Part shown: piece by piece, positions 50,004 through 59,322 of the stretch
How the letters are laid out: every line of letters begins with the position of its first letter
How positions within the stretch are numbered: the stretch's first letter is position 1
NCBI RefSeq assembly: GCF_050897975.1
Contig: NZ_JBPAXY010000001.1
Coordinates: 496,001 to 560,000 of the forward strand
Direction: 5' to 3'
Length of the DNA: 64,000 bases
DNA from: Pseudooceanicola sp050897975
GTDB lineage: Bacteria > Pseudomonadota > Alphaproteobacteria > Rhodobacterales > Rhodobacteraceae
Position numbers and translations under genes: made by a program
Notes under the pieces: model-generated
What the model was told of the DNA's origin: nothing
Seen by the model: only the letters and a program-made list of their open reading frames with translations
Databases searched by the model: none

Positions 50004-51161
50004 ATGGGCCTGTTATCCGCGTCTGAGCTGACTGAGTTGACTGCGCTGCGCCACGCGCTGCACCGGCGCCCCGAGATCTCGGGCCAAGAGCGCGAGACCG
50101 CAGCCCGCATTGCGCAGGAATTGCAGGCCCTGGGCGCCGACCGCATCTGGCAGGGCCTGGGCGGCCATGGCGTGGCGGCCGAGTTCACTGGCCAGGCGCC
50201 GGGGCCGACCGTTCTGCTGCGCTGCGAACTGGACGGGCTGCCGATCCGGGAGATTTCCGACCATCCCTACAGGTCCGAGATCCCGGGCAAGGGGCACCTG
50301 TGCGGACATGACGGGCATATGGTCTGCCTGCTGGGCGTCGCCCGTGTCTTGCGCCAGCGGCCCGCGCGTGGCCGCGTGATCCTGCTGTTCCAGCCCGCCG
50401 AGGAAACCGGCGCCGGGGCCCAGGCGGTGATCGAGGATCCGCGCTGGCCCGAGCTGCGGCCCGACGTCGCCTTTGCCTATCACAACCTGCCCGGCCGCCC
50501 CCTGGGCGAGATCGGCCTGCGCCCCGGCCCCGGCAATTGCGCCTCGCGGGGTATGCAGGTTCTGCTGGAGGGCAAAAGCTCTCATGCCGCCGCGCCCGAG
50601 GACGGGCTTTCCCCCGCCGCCGCGATGGCCACGCTGATGACCGCCCTGTCCCAGCTTGGCCAGGGCCGCATCGGCGACGAGGATTTCTCGCTCGCGACGC
50701 TGACCCATGCCCGGCTGGGCGAGCCGACCTTCGGCATCGCCCCTGCCGAGGGCGAGCTGCGCGTCACCCTGCGCTCGATGACCAACGCCCGGATGGAGGC
50801 GATGATCGCTGAGGCCGAGGCCCTTGTGCGCCGCCATGCCCAGGGCCTGCGGGTCGAGATCACCTGGCACGACGTTTTCCGCGCCGTGGTGAACGACGCC
50901 GGGGCCACCGACATGGCCCGCCGCGTGGCCACGGACCTTGGCCTGCGGATCAACGAAATGGCGTTGCCCCTGCGCTGGTCCGAGGATTTCGGCCGTTTCG
51001 GCGATGACGGCGCCCAGGCGGCCCTGCTGTATATCGGCGCGGGCGAGGGGCATCCGCAGTTGCACAATCCCGACTACGACTTCCCCGACGCGCTGATCCC
51101 GGGTGTGGTGGATCTCTACTGCGGCCTCCTCGAAGAGGTGCTGCACCTGCCTTCCCGCTAA
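50004..51161 (+). CDS. M20D amidohydrolase (hippurate hydrolase-like)
   Basis: A 385-residue M20D-type amidohydrolase. Metal ligands are seen in HLCGHDGHMVCLLG near residue 97, in FQPAEETGAGAQAVIED near 130 with the catalytic Glu, and in the late AFAYHNLPGRP and GEGHPQLHNPDYDFPD segments. It hydrolyses N-acyl amino acids such as hippurate or acetyl-amino acids in the cytoplasm. It lies 11 bases after thiolase, completing a run from binding protein to deacylase. The start at 50004 has GAAGGAAGG upstream. Confidence 0.87.
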   Translation: MGLLSASELTELTALRHALHRRPEISGQERETAARIAQELQALGADRIWQGLGGHGVAAEFTGQAPGPTVLLRCELDGLPIREISDHPYRSEIPGKGHLCGHDGHMVCLLGVARVLRQRPARGRVILLFQPAEETGAGAQAVIEDPRWPELRPDVAFAYHNLPGRPLGEIGLRPGPGNCASRGMQVLLEGKSSHAAAPEDGLSPAAAMATLMTALSQLGQGRIGDEDFSLATLTHARLGEPTFGIAPAEGELRVTLRSMTNARMEAMIAEAEALVRRHAQGLRVEITWHDVFRAVVNDAGATDMARRVATDLGLRINEMALPLRWSEDFGRFGDDGAQAALLYIGAGEGHPQLHNPDYDFPDALIPGVVDLYCGLLEEVLHLPSR

Positions 51162-51521
51162 GCCCCCGGCACCGCCCGATGGGCCCGCCTGCGCCCAGGC
51201 CGTGCGGTCAGGCAGGCCTGCAAGGGCGCTAGGGCAAGCCCGCGTTTCGACCCTTCGCCGGACCGCCGCCCCGCCCGGGCCACCCATCGCAGCGAAACAC
51301 GACACAAGGCCGCGCGCGACATCCCGCGCAGCACCGGCCCCGACGCCTGCCCGCGGCGAGGGGAACGCTAGACCCGCCCCATCTAAAGCACTAAGTTCAA
51401 CCGTTCCCGCTTCGACCAACCCGTGCCCCGTCGCCATGACCCCGAGACGCCGCGCCCATCTACCCAGCCGACAGCCCGCCTTCCTCTGCCGGGGGCAGGC
51501 GGCATTGCCAGGACAAGTGAC
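51162..51521. other. 360-base intergenic region without clear features
   Basis: GC-rich sequence between the deacylase and OpgC-like genes. A short AT-rich patch near 51380-51395 may be part of the OpgC promoter. I see no gene, hairpin or repeat here that I would defend. Confidence 0.4.
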
Positions 51522-52694
51522 ATGAAACGTCTCGACTTTCTTGACGGGATGCGGGGGTTCTTCCTGCTGACCATGGCCCTTTCCCACCTCGTCCTGCAGG
51601 GCGGTGTCTGGCTTACGCAGGTGCATTTCCGCCAGTTGATGTTCGTCGAAAGCGCGCAGGGCTTCGTCTTTCTGTCGGGTCTCATGGTCGGTCTGATCCA
51701 GGGACGGCGCCTGCTGCGCCACGGTCGCGCGGCAATGCGCAGGTCCATCCTGTCCAGAATGGCGGAACTCTGGCTCTGGACGGTCGGGCTGATCTTCCTG
51801 GCCCTGCTGGCCCGGGATCTGGCCCCCGGGGGCTATCTGGCCTGGCGCAACTGGCTGGGCACCGCGCCGATCGGCGATCCGAAGCGGATCTTCGGGATCC
51901 TGACGCTGACCTTCCAGCCCACCTTCATGGACATCCTGCCCATGTATATCTTCTTCATGGGTGCCTCGATCGTGGTCATCCGCTGGGCCGTCGAGGGCCG
52001 CTGGAAGCTGGCGGCAGGCCTGTCGGCGCTCAGCTGGATCGCCTGCCAGCTGGAGGTAGCGCGGATCTGGTCGAGGCCACTGAACGAGGCGCTGAAGGCC
52101 TCGGATACCCAGGGGTTGCGCATGGCCTTCGATCCCATGGGCTGGCAGATCCTTTTCATCGCCGGGGTCATCCTGGGCGCCCTCTGGGCCAGCGGCCGCA
52201 TCACCTGGGACACCGTCTTCGGCCCGAAGACCCGCGGCCTGGCCTTCTGCGCCCTCCTGGTCATGCTGCTCTTCGCGCCGCTGCGCTTTGCCACCGCGCA
52301 CGGTCTGATGCCGAAGGAGATGCTGGAGCTGTTCTGGCCCTTCGACAAACGTTCGAATTTCAGCGTGATCTACCTGGCGAATTTCGTCGCCGCCGCCGTC
52401 CTGTTCAGCTGGCTGGCAATCGCCGGGCGCCAGGACCGGCTGGCCCCGGTCCGCATGATCTCGAACGGTCTGCGCTGGTTCTTCACGCGGCCCGCGCTTT
52501 GCCTTCTCGGGCGGCATTCGCTGCATGTCTATGCCTGGCATGTCGTGCTGATCTATGCAGTGCGCTACTACGACAGCACCTGGGGGCCGAGCGGAGCAGG
52601 GATCAACACGTTCCTCGGCCTCTACGTGATCGCGCTGATGTGGGTGCCGCCCCTGATCCGGGAACGCGCATGGAAACGCCCGATCGCGGCCTGA
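51522..52694 (+). CDS. opgC: OpgC-domain acyltransferase-like membrane protein
   Basis: A 390-residue integral membrane protein with about ten hydrophobic segments. MKRLDFLDGMRGFFLLTMAL at the N-terminus, FVESAQGFVFLSGLMVG and LCLLGRHSLHVYAWHVVLIY near 330 are hallmarks of the OpgC family. In enterobacteria and rhodobacters OpgC adds succinyl groups to periplasmic glucans. No opgG/opgH gene is near, so the acceptor is not proven. The start is 51522 (AGGACAAG upstream); an earlier in-frame ATG adds a Pro/Arg-rich extension without a good site. Confidence 0.78.
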   Translation: MKRLDFLDGMRGFFLLTMALSHLVLQGGVWLTQVHFRQLMFVESAQGFVFLSGLMVGLIQGRRLLRHGRAAMRRSILSRMAELWLWTVGLIFLALLARDLAPGGYLAWRNWLGTAPIGDPKRIFGILTLTFQPTFMDILPMYIFFMGASIVVIRWAVEGRWKLAAGLSALSWIACQLEVARIWSRPLNEALKASDTQGLRMAFDPMGWQILFIAGVILGALWASGRITWDTVFGPKTRGLAFCALLVMLLFAPLRFATAHGLMPKEMLELFWPFDKRSNFSVIYLANFVAAAVLFSWLAIAGRQDRLAPVRMISNGLRWFFTRPALCLLGRHSLHVYAWHVVLIYAVRYYDSTWGPSGAGINTFLGLYVIALMWVPPLIRERAWKRPIAA

Positions 52695-52998
52695 CGCCCC
52701 AAGCGTCTGAGCGGTGGTCAGGACACCTTCCCGCGACAGGACCAGACCACGACGGGCGCGGAGCGGGCGACCCGCCTAGCCCATGCGCCACCCTGCCAGG
52801 CGGAACGAGAACAGACCGCATTTGGCCGCAACATCCAGACGGTCGGCCCTCTTTCCCGGCAGCCCAACGGCTCGGGTGGGGCCTGCCCTCGCGCCTGCGC
52901 CGCAAACCTCCCTCCCTTGCGCGACAGGCGCGTCCTCTGTAGAAAACCCCCAGCTACGCCATTTGCAGCGAACCCAATCCCCAGATCCGGTTCCGCGC
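52695..52998. other. 304-base intergenic region upstream of the sigma factor
   Basis: Between the OpgC-like gene and the ECF sigma factor gene. A five-base-pair hairpin with a three-base loop is at 52763-52775. I expected an iron-regulator site because of the downstream receptor system but found no convincing inverted repeat by eye. Confidence 0.4.
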
Positions 52999-53496
52999 AT
53001 GGCTCTTTCCTCCTCGGCTGTCAGCACCCTTTACCAAAGCGAACGCGCGCGGTTGCAGCGCTTTGCCCAACGGCTGACCGGCAATGCCGCCACCTCCGAA
53101 GATCTGGTGCAAGAGGCCTTCCTGCGCCTTCTGTCCCGCCGCACGGCCGACCGGATCACGGTGGAAGAGGCCTATGTGACCCGCGTCCTGCGCAACCTTG
53201 CGCTCAACCACCTGCGGCACCTGCGCATGGGGGGCGAGATCGCGGTAGAGGACAGCGTGCTGGCCGCCATGGCCGACAGCGGCCCGGCGGTGGATGACCG
53301 GATCATCGCCCGCCAGTCCCTGGAGCAGGTGCTGCGCGCGATCCTTACCCTGCCGCCACGGCGGCGCGAGATCTTCGTGCTGCACAGGTTCGAGGATCTG
53401 ACCTATGACCAGATCGCCGCAAGGCTGGGGATCTCGCGCAACACCGTGATGGTGCAGATCGTCAACGCCCTGGCCGACCTGAGGCGCCAGCTGTGA
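52999..53496 (+). CDS. ECF sigma factor of the FecI type
   Basis: A 165-residue extracytoplasmic-function sigma factor. Region 2 includes TSEDLVQEAFLRLLSRR near residue 40, and region 4 includes LPPRRREIFVLHRFEDLTYDQIAARLGISRNTV near 120-150. It directs RNA polymerase to promoters of iron or haem uptake genes when released by its FecR-type partner, whose gene overlaps its end by four bases. I choose the ATG at 52999: a long in-frame upstream stretch is proline-rich and lacks a ribosome-binding site. Confidence 0.9.
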   Translation: MALSSSAVSTLYQSERARLQRFAQRLTGNAATSEDLVQEAFLRLLSRRTADRITVEEAYVTRVLRNLALNHLRHLRMGGEIAVEDSVLAAMADSGPAVDDRIIARQSLEQVLRAILTLPPRRREIFVLHRFEDLTYDQIAARLGISRNTVMVQIVNALADLRRQL

Positions 53497-54437
53497 CGAC
53501 ACGCGCGCCAGCCCCTGACAGCGACGCCGATGACCAGCTGCTGCGCCAGGCGCTGGAATGGCTGGTCCGGCTGCGCGATACCCAGCTCGACCAGGCCGAG
53601 CAACGGGCCTTCGAGCACTGGCTGGCCGAGGAGGCCGCGCACCGCGCCGCCTGGGAGGAGGCGACCCGGCTGTGGGACAGTTTCGAACCGGCCCGGGCCG
53701 AGGTGCAGGCGATGCGACGCCGCGACCGGGCCCTGTCCCGGCGCGACCTTCTGCGCGGCACGGGCGCATTGGCGATTGCGGGCCTCGGCGGCTGGACCCT
53801 GCTGGCCCGTGGCGCGCGGATCGAGACCGCGCCCGGAGAGATCCGCAACCTGGCCCTGGCGGATGGCACCCGGATCACCCTGGGCGCACGCTCGACCCTC
53901 GAGACGCCGGACAAGGGCGCCCCGTTGATCCTGCACCGGGGCGGCGCCTTCATCGACCGCGCCGGGCCACCCGGGGCGCCGCCGCTGCGGCTGGCCTTCG
54001 CCGGGGCGACGCTGAACTGCGCCAGCGGGGCCTTCGACCTGGCGCTTTGGCCCGACCGCGCCACATTGGCCGTCGCCCGGGACGCGGTCACGCTGCATCC
54101 AGGCGGCGGCGGAGGGGCAGAACGGCTGGCGGCGGGCTGGCACAGCTCGCTGCGCGATGGCGCGATGAGCCCGCCGCGCCCCCTGCCCGCCGCGACCATC
54201 GGCGCCTGGCGAAAGGGGCGCCTGATCTTCCGCGACGCGCCCCTGGCCGAGGTCTTCGCCGCGCTGGATCGCTATCGCGGCGGGCGGCTGCTGTGTCTCG
54301 ACGCGCAGACCCGGCAGATCCCGGTCACCGCCGCCTTCGATGCCGCCACCCCCGACGCCGCGCTGGCCAGCGTGGCCGACAGCCTGGGGCTTTCCCTGAT
54401 CCCGCTGCCGGGCGGCCTGACCCTGGTGCGGGCCTGA
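53493..54437 (+). CDS. FecR-type anti-sigma factor/sensor
   Basis: A 314-residue FecR family protein. The N-terminal cytoplasmic part (about residues 1-75) binds the sigma factor and includes a LDQAEQRAFEHWLAEE-like segment. A twin-arginine motif SRRDLL at 82-87 precedes the single membrane segment at about 88-105. FecR-type proteins elsewhere have been reported to use the Tat route. The periplasmic FecR domain and the C-terminal STN-like fold (FRDAPLAEVFAALDRYR near 235) contact the TonB receptor. It transmits the outer-membrane signal to the sigma factor. Confidence 0.88.
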   Translation: MTTRAPAPDSDADDQLLRQALEWLVRLRDTQLDQAEQRAFEHWLAEEAAHRAAWEEATRLWDSFEPARAEVQAMRRRDRALSRRDLLRGTGALAIAGLGGWTLLARGARIETAPGEIRNLALADGTRITLGARSTLETPDKGAPLILHRGGAFIDRAGPPGAPPLRLAFAGATLNCASGAFDLALWPDRATLAVARDAVTLHPGGGGGAERLAAGWHSSLRDGAMSPPRPLPAATIGAWRKGRLIFRDAPLAEVFAALDRYRGGRLLCLDAQTRQIPVTAAFDAATPDAALASVADSLGLSLIPLPGGLTLVRA

Positions 54438-54557
54438 GGCGGCGAAAAAAATTCTTGGCGGCCTTAATGACCTGCCCCGCCCCGGGTGTCGAAGAGGGTA
54501 AGGGCCACAGGGCCCGAAACTCAACGCCCCAGGACGCGGGCAGGAACGGGACGACCC

Positions 54558-57041
54558 ATGACCGACGATCACATCATCCTTCACCGGCGCGCAGGCACGC
54601 GGGTGTCACAGCTGGCGCTTTGCGCGATGCTGTCCCTCGGGGGCGGCTACCTGGGCAGCGCGGCCCCTGCCCTTGCCCAGGCCGAGGCGGCACAGACCTT
54701 CGCCATCCCGGCGCAACCCCTGGCCGCCGCCCTGCTGGAGTTCTCCGAGCGCACGGGCCTTCAGGTCTTTGCCGAACAGCGCCTGGTGCGCGGCCAGCGC
54801 AGCGCCCGGGTCGAGGGGCAAATGACCCCGCAGGCCGCCCTGACCCGCCTGCTGGCCCCCAGCGGGCTGGGATACCGGGCCACGGGCGACAGGGTGCTGG
54901 CCATCGTCGATCCGCAGGCGGGTCTGCCGGGCGACAGCGCCGAGGCGGGGATGCTGCTGCCGCCGATCCAGGTGACCCTGCCGCAGGGGGGATCTGGCGG
55001 GCGCGGCTTCCAGGGGGCCTCTGACAGCCTGTATGAAACCGCCGCCAGCGTCAGCGAGGTGACCCGCGACACCATGACCTCGGCCCGGGTGCGCCATGCC
55101 AACGACCTGCTGGACGACGTGGCCGGGGTCTATACCGCCGACAACCCCCAGGATCCGGGCGTGAACATCAACCTGCGCGGCCTTCAGGACCAATCGCGGA
55201 TCGCGACCTCGATCGACGGCGTGCGGCAGAACTTCCAGCTGTCGGGCCACGGGTCCACCGGCTATGTCTACCTCGACCCCTCGATGTTCCGCGCCGCCCA
55301 TGTGGACAAGACCGTCACCGCGGGCCCCGGTGGCGCCGCCTCGCTGGGCGGTCAGGTCGATTTTCGCACCCTCGGCGCAGAGGATCTGATCGCGGAGGGC
55401 GAGACCCAGGGCGGCCAGGTCATCGCCTCGACCGGCAGCAACGGCTATGATTTCGCAGGTTCCGCCTTCTGGGCCCGGCGCCTGTCCGACCAGATCGCGG
55501 TGACCGCCGGGATCAGCCGCCGCAAGCTGGGCGACTATGACATCGGCCATGACGGCGATATCGACGGCTACTTCGGTCCGGTCAGCGAACCGGCCGATTA
55601 CACCAGTTCCGAAACCCTGTCGGGCCTGGCCAAGATCGAGCTGACGCCGGATGACGACCAGACGCTCACCCTCAGCTGGCTGGGCTTCTCGGGGGACTAC
55701 AGCACCGGCACCGGCCAGTACATCGACACCAACGAGACCACCAACCACACCCTGCGCGCGGGCTACAGCTATGACCCCGCCTCGCCCCTGCTGAACCTGA
55801 ACGCGGATCTCTGGGCGAACCGCACCCGCGTCGACCAGTACCGCCCGCCGCGCACCTACTACGGCGCCTTCGACGTCAGCTACGAGATGATGAGCTACGG
55901 TGCCTCTGTCGACAACACCAGCGCCCTGGTGCTGGGCGGGCGGCCGCTGTCGCTGCGCTACGGGATCGAGGCCTTCCAGGACAATACCGAGACCCGCTCG
56001 ACCGGATCGGACCCGACGGACGATCCGCAAGGCGCCTGGTACGCGGGCGCCATGCCCGAGGGCACCCGTGACGTCGCCAGCGCCTTTGCCATGGCCGACT
56101 ACCAGCTGTCCGACCGGTTCGGCCTGCAACTGGGTCTGCGGCGCGACAGCTACGATCTGTCGGGCACCGCGCTGATCTACGACGAGGACACGCAGGACTA
56201 CTTTGAGGAGCAGGTCGAAAGCTCGGGCGCCCGCTGGCTGCCCTCGGCCCGGCTGACCTTCGAGCCCGGCCCGAACCTTGACCTGTGGCTGTCCTACAGC
56301 GAGGGCTACCGCCCGCCCGCGATCATGGAGGTCGCGACCAGCGGCACCCATATCGGCAGCGGCGGACAGTTCTACATTCCCAACCCGGCCCTGCGCCCCG
56401 AAACCTCCCGCACCTGGGAGATCGGCGCCAACTACAGCCGCGATGATGCCCTGCTGCCCGGCGACAGCCTGCGCCTGAAGGCCGTCGTTTTCAGCCGCGA
56501 GGTCGAGGATTACGTCTCGCTCTGGTACAACAGCGACTTCCGCTACACGAACATGAACTCGAACGGCACCAGCACCTTCGACGGGGTCGAGCTGGAAGCG
56601 GCCTATGACAGCGGACGCTTCTTCATCGGGGGCACCTATTCCTGGATGGATGCCGACATCGACACCTCCTACACGCTGACCCAGGTTATCGCGGGGATGG
56701 AGTTCACCTACGACGTCGAAGGTGGCCTCTTCGTCTACATGCCGCCCGAGCAGAAGGCGACGCTGGAGGCCGGTGTGCGGCTGCTGGACGACCGCCTGAC
56801 GCTGGGCACCCGGGCGACCTGGGCCTCGGATTCGGTCTATGGCGGCTCGGCGGGCTATCAGTCCGACGTCTCGGGCTTCACGGTCTATGACCTTTTCGGC
56901 AGCTATGCCCTGTCCGACAGCGCCATGGTCAACTTCGGCGTCGAGAACGTGACCGACCTGGCCTATGCGGATGTGCTGGGCAACCCGAACTACGGCGCAC
57001 CGGGGCGGACCTTCACGATCTCGCTCGACACGCGGTTCTGA
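54558..57041 (+). CDS. TonB-dependent outer-membrane receptor with STN domain (haem-type)
   Basis: An 827-residue receptor. It has a signal peptide to about residue 40 (cleavage after ALA), an STN signalling domain at about 45-115 (TFAIPAQPLAAALLEFSERTG), a plug with VNINLRGLQDQSRIATSIDGVRQN and AGPGGAASLGG, and a 22-strand barrel ending in the typical aromatic C-terminus (DTRF). NPALRPETS and a YSEGYRPPAIME segment fit haem/haemoglobin receptors of the HasR type better than siderophore receptors. The STN domain means that it signals through the FecR/ECF pair encoded just upstream. The ATG at 54558 gives a normal signal peptide. It follows FecR by 120 bases. Confidence 0.85.
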   Translation: MTDDHIILHRRAGTRVSQLALCAMLSLGGGYLGSAAPALAQAEAAQTFAIPAQPLAAALLEFSERTGLQVFAEQRLVRGQRSARVEGQMTPQAALTRLLAPSGLGYRATGDRVLAIVDPQAGLPGDSAEAGMLLPPIQVTLPQGGSGGRGFQGASDSLYETAASVSEVTRDTMTSARVRHANDLLDDVAGVYTADNPQDPGVNINLRGLQDQSRIATSIDGVRQNFQLSGHGSTGYVYLDPSMFRAAHVDKTVTAGPGGAASLGGQVDFRTLGAEDLIAEGETQGGQVIASTGSNGYDFAGSAFWARRLSDQIAVTAGISRRKLGDYDIGHDGDIDGYFGPVSEPADYTSSETLSGLAKIELTPDDDQTLTLSWLGFSGDYSTGTGQYIDTNETTNHTLRAGYSYDPASPLLNLNADLWANRTRVDQYRPPRTYYGAFDVSYEMMSYGASVDNTSALVLGGRPLSLRYGIEAFQDNTETRSTGSDPTDDPQGAWYAGAMPEGTRDVASAFAMADYQLSDRFGLQLGLRRDSYDLSGTALIYDEDTQDYFEEQVESSGARWLPSARLTFEPGPNLDLWLSYSEGYRPPAIMEVATSGTHIGSGGQFYIPNPALRPETSRTWEIGANYSRDDALLPGDSLRLKAVVFSREVEDYVSLWYNSDFRYTNMNSNGTSTFDGVELEAAYDSGRFFIGGTYSWMDADIDTSYTLTQVIAGMEFTYDVEGGLFVYMPPEQKATLEAGVRLLDDRLTLGTRATWASDSVYGGSAGYQSDVSGFTVYDLFGSYALSDSAMVNFGVENVTDLAYADVLGNPNYGAPGRTFTISLDTRF

Positions 57042-57056
57042 CAGGGGCACGGCAAA

Positions 57057-57079
57057 GGGGCGCCGCAGGTCGGCGCCCC
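57057..57079 (+). terminator. Hairpin after the TonB receptor gene
   Basis: Nine bases at 57057-57065 pair perfectly with 57071-57079 around a five-base loop, 15 bases after the receptor stop codon and before the convergent LacI gene. A likely transcription stop, although the T run is missing. Confidence 0.55.
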
Positions 57080-57138
57080 CGGACTTGCCACCGAAGGCAG
57101 CCGAGCACCCAAGCAGAGCAAAACACGCGCCCCGACGC

Positions 57139-58155
57139 CTACGGCAGATTTTCCCTGAAGTAGATCTCCAGTTTCAGAGGCTTGGCGGGGGTTTCCGGCT
57201 GAGACAGAGAGCGGATGGCCCGGTCGATCAGATCGTCCGGGTCCTGATCGAACACCGCATCCATCGTGCCGTCCAGCAGCGCCCGGCGCGTGTCCGGCGT
57301 CAGCCCGTGGCCGACAAAGACCACGTCGCCGCGGTCCAGCTCGCGCAGGGCGCGGGTGATGCCCCCCGACGAGCCGCCGACATTGTAGATCCCCAGCAGA
57401 TCCGGTTCCTGTTCCAGCAGGGCCAGGGCATGTCGGTAGTTCTGCGCCGCATCGTCGTGCCCCTCTCGCAGGCCGACCAGCCGCAGGCGGGGAAACATCT
57501 CCTCCAGCTCGCTGAGAAACCCCGCCTCGCGATCACTGTGCGCGCGGTAGTTGCGGCTGCCCGCGACCAGCGCCACCGTACCCTCGCGCCGCCCGGCGAA
57601 CCGCCCGACCAGCAGCCCAGCCGTGCGCCCGACGGCATGATTGTCGAGCCCCACATGCGCCACCCCTGCCCGTTCGCCCAGGTTCGAGACGATGGTGACC
57701 AGCTTCGTGCCCCCGGCCGCGACCTCGGCGGCGGCGGCGCGGACCTCGGGGTGTTCGATGGCGAAGAAGGCGATCCCATCGGCCCAGTCCGCACTGCGGC
57801 GCAGCGCCTCTGCCAGGGCGCCCGCGTCGAAGCTGTCGATGAAATAGCACCGCAAGAAGGGGTCGTTGGCCCCGGAGCGATCGACGCGTTCCCGTACCCG
57901 GTCGCCGAGCAGTCGCAGATAGGGGTTCATCCCGGCAGGCAGCAGGACGGTGACATTCATGGGGCGGGCGGCCCCGATCGTGGCCAGCTCGTCATCGCCC
58001 AGATAGCCGACCGCCTGCGCCGCCTCCAGGACCCGGCGCCGGGTCCGTTCCGCCACGCCCTTGCGCCGGTTCATGACCCGATCGACCGTCGCCAGCGAAA
58101 CACCCGCGCGGGCGGCGATATCCACCAAAAGTGGCCGGCTGTCCTCACCCGTCAT
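57139..58155 (-). CDS. LacI family transcriptional regulator
   Basis: A 338-residue regulator. The N-terminal helix-turn-helix with hinge is LLVDIAARAGVSLATVDRVMNRRKGV, near residues 9-34, with VAERTRRRVLEAAQAVGYL after it. The rest is a periplasmic-binding-protein-like ligand domain (VAHVGLDNHAVGRTAGLLVGRF near 160). It lies divergent from the TRAP transporter operon, with 153 bases between them, and most probably controls the transporter and the RuBisCO-like pathway in response to a sugar acid. The C-terminal YFRENLP end is family-like. Confidence 0.9.
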   Translation of the reverse strand: MTGEDSRPLLVDIAARAGVSLATVDRVMNRRKGVAERTRRRVLEAAQAVGYLGDDELATIGAARPMNVTVLLPAGMNPYLRLLGDRVRERVDRSGANDPFLRCYFIDSFDAGALAEALRRSADWADGIAFFAIEHPEVRAAAAEVAAGGTKLVTIVSNLGERAGVAHVGLDNHAVGRTAGLLVGRFAGRREGTVALVAGSRNYRAHSDREAGFLSELEEMFPRLRLVGLREGHDDAAQNYRHALALLEQEPDLLGIYNVGGSSGGITRALRELDRGDVVFVGHGLTPDTRRALLDGTMDAVFDQDPDDLIDRAIRSLSQPETPAKPLKLEIYFRENLP

Positions 58156-58308
58156 GCGTATCCCTCAAAATCCATCAATTCAAATCACTGGACCTAGCTT
58201 TCCGCCTTTCCATACCATGTGTCAAAGCCCACGGATACTTGTGCGTGTCGCGGGGGCTTCCCACGGGGGGACATCAAAACACGTCAGATACTCTGGGAGG
58301 AGAGAGAC
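58156..58308. promoter_or_regulatory. LacI/TRAP divergent promoter region
   Basis: A 153-base gap, AT-richer near 58165-58215, between a LacI regulator and the TRAP transporter genes. I see no clear LacI-type palindrome by eye. The ribosome-binding GGGAGGAGAG near 58296 precedes the transporter start. Confidence 0.45.
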
Positions 58309-59322
58309 ATGAAAACTTCAGCCAAACTGCACCGCCGGTCCATGCTTGCCCTGGGGGGCGCGGCCCTGGCCGCCCCCTGGATCGCAGGCCCTGCACGGGC
58401 GGCGACCAAGCTGCGCTATGGTCACAACAACGAAGTGGCCTCGGTCGCGGGCGCCCAGGCCGACTGGTTCGCCGAGGCGCTTGGCCAGACCTCGGGCGGC
58501 GATATCGAGGTGCAGGTCTTCCCCAACAGCCAGCTGGGCAAGTTGCAGGAACTGGCCGAGGCCGTCTCGCTGGGCACCATCGCCTTTTCGCATAACACCG
58601 CCGGGGCGCTCGGCTCGCTCTACCAGCCCTTCGCGGCGCTGGACACGCCGTACCTTTACCGGGACGTGGATCACCTGATGGCGGTGACGGACGTCGAAAG
58701 CCCGGTGATGCAAGAGCTGAACGAGGGCCTGATCGCCGCCGCCAACGTGCGGGTGATCTACGCCCACTACTTCGGCCGCCGCAACCTGACCTGCAACAAG
58801 GCGGTGATGTCGCCCGCCGACCTGGCCGGGACCAAGATCCGCGCCGTGCCCTTCCCGATCTACACCACCGCGGTAGAGGGGATGGGCGCCGTTGCCGTGC
58901 CCGTCGACTGGTCCGAGGTGCCCACCGCCCTGGCCACCGGCGTCGTGCAGGGGCAGGAAAACCCGGTCAACGTGGTGCTGAACGTCAAGCTCTACGAGGT
59001 GCAAAGCCACCTCATGCTGACCGGCCACATGTCCAACGCCGAGGTTGTCGTGATGAACGAGGACACCTGGCAGGGCATGTCCGGCGCGGAACAGGACGCC
59101 GTGCGCGAGGCCGCCGAACAGACCCGTCAGAAGGCCACCAAGGCCATCCTCGACAACGAAGAGAACGAAACCCAGCAGCTGCGCGACCTGGGCATGACCG
59201 TGATCGGCGAAGAGGACGGGCTGGATCTGGCCGCCTTCCGCGCCTCGGTCAGCAGCCTGGTGGATGAACGCTTCGGCCAGCAGTACGGCGCGCTCTACGA
59301 GAAGATCGCGGCGGTTTCCTGA
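58309..59322 (+). CDS. TRAP transporter substrate-binding protein (DctP type)
   Basis: A 337-residue DctP-family binding protein. A twin-arginine-like signal (LHRRSMLALGGAALAAPW) is cleaved near ARA at residue 30. The mature sequence shows LRYGHNNEVASVAGAQADWFAEAL, the ligand-binding Arg in GTKIRAVPFPI near 180, and ALATGVVQGQENPVNVVL near 210, all typical for DctP. Its cargo is probably a carboxylate or sugar acid that feeds the RuBisCO-like/kinase pathway encoded downstream. It starts the operon and shares one base (TGATG) with the small permease gene. Confidence 0.9.
   Translation: MKTSAKLHRRSMLALGGAALAAPWIAGPARAATKLRYGHNNEVASVAGAQADWFAEALGQTSGGDIEVQVFPNSQLGKLQELAEAVSLGTIAFSHNTAGALGSLYQPFAALDTPYLYRDVDHLMAVTDVESPVMQELNEGLIAAANVRVIYAHYFGRRNLTCNKAVMSPADLAGTKIRAVPFPIYTTAVEGMGAVAVPVDWSEVPTALATGVVQGQENPVNVVLNVKLYEVQSHLMLTGHMSNAEVVVMNEDTWQGMSGAEQDAVREAAEQTRQKATKAILDNEENETQQLRDLGMTVIGEEDGLDLAAFRASVSSLVDERFGQQYGALYEKIAAVS

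Noticed and set aside
50013..52541. 842-codon minus-strand frame across the deacylase and OpgC-like genes
   Set aside because: It spans two plus-strand genes with clear motifs and an intergenic gap. Composition is Gly/Gln/Arg-rich with no family.
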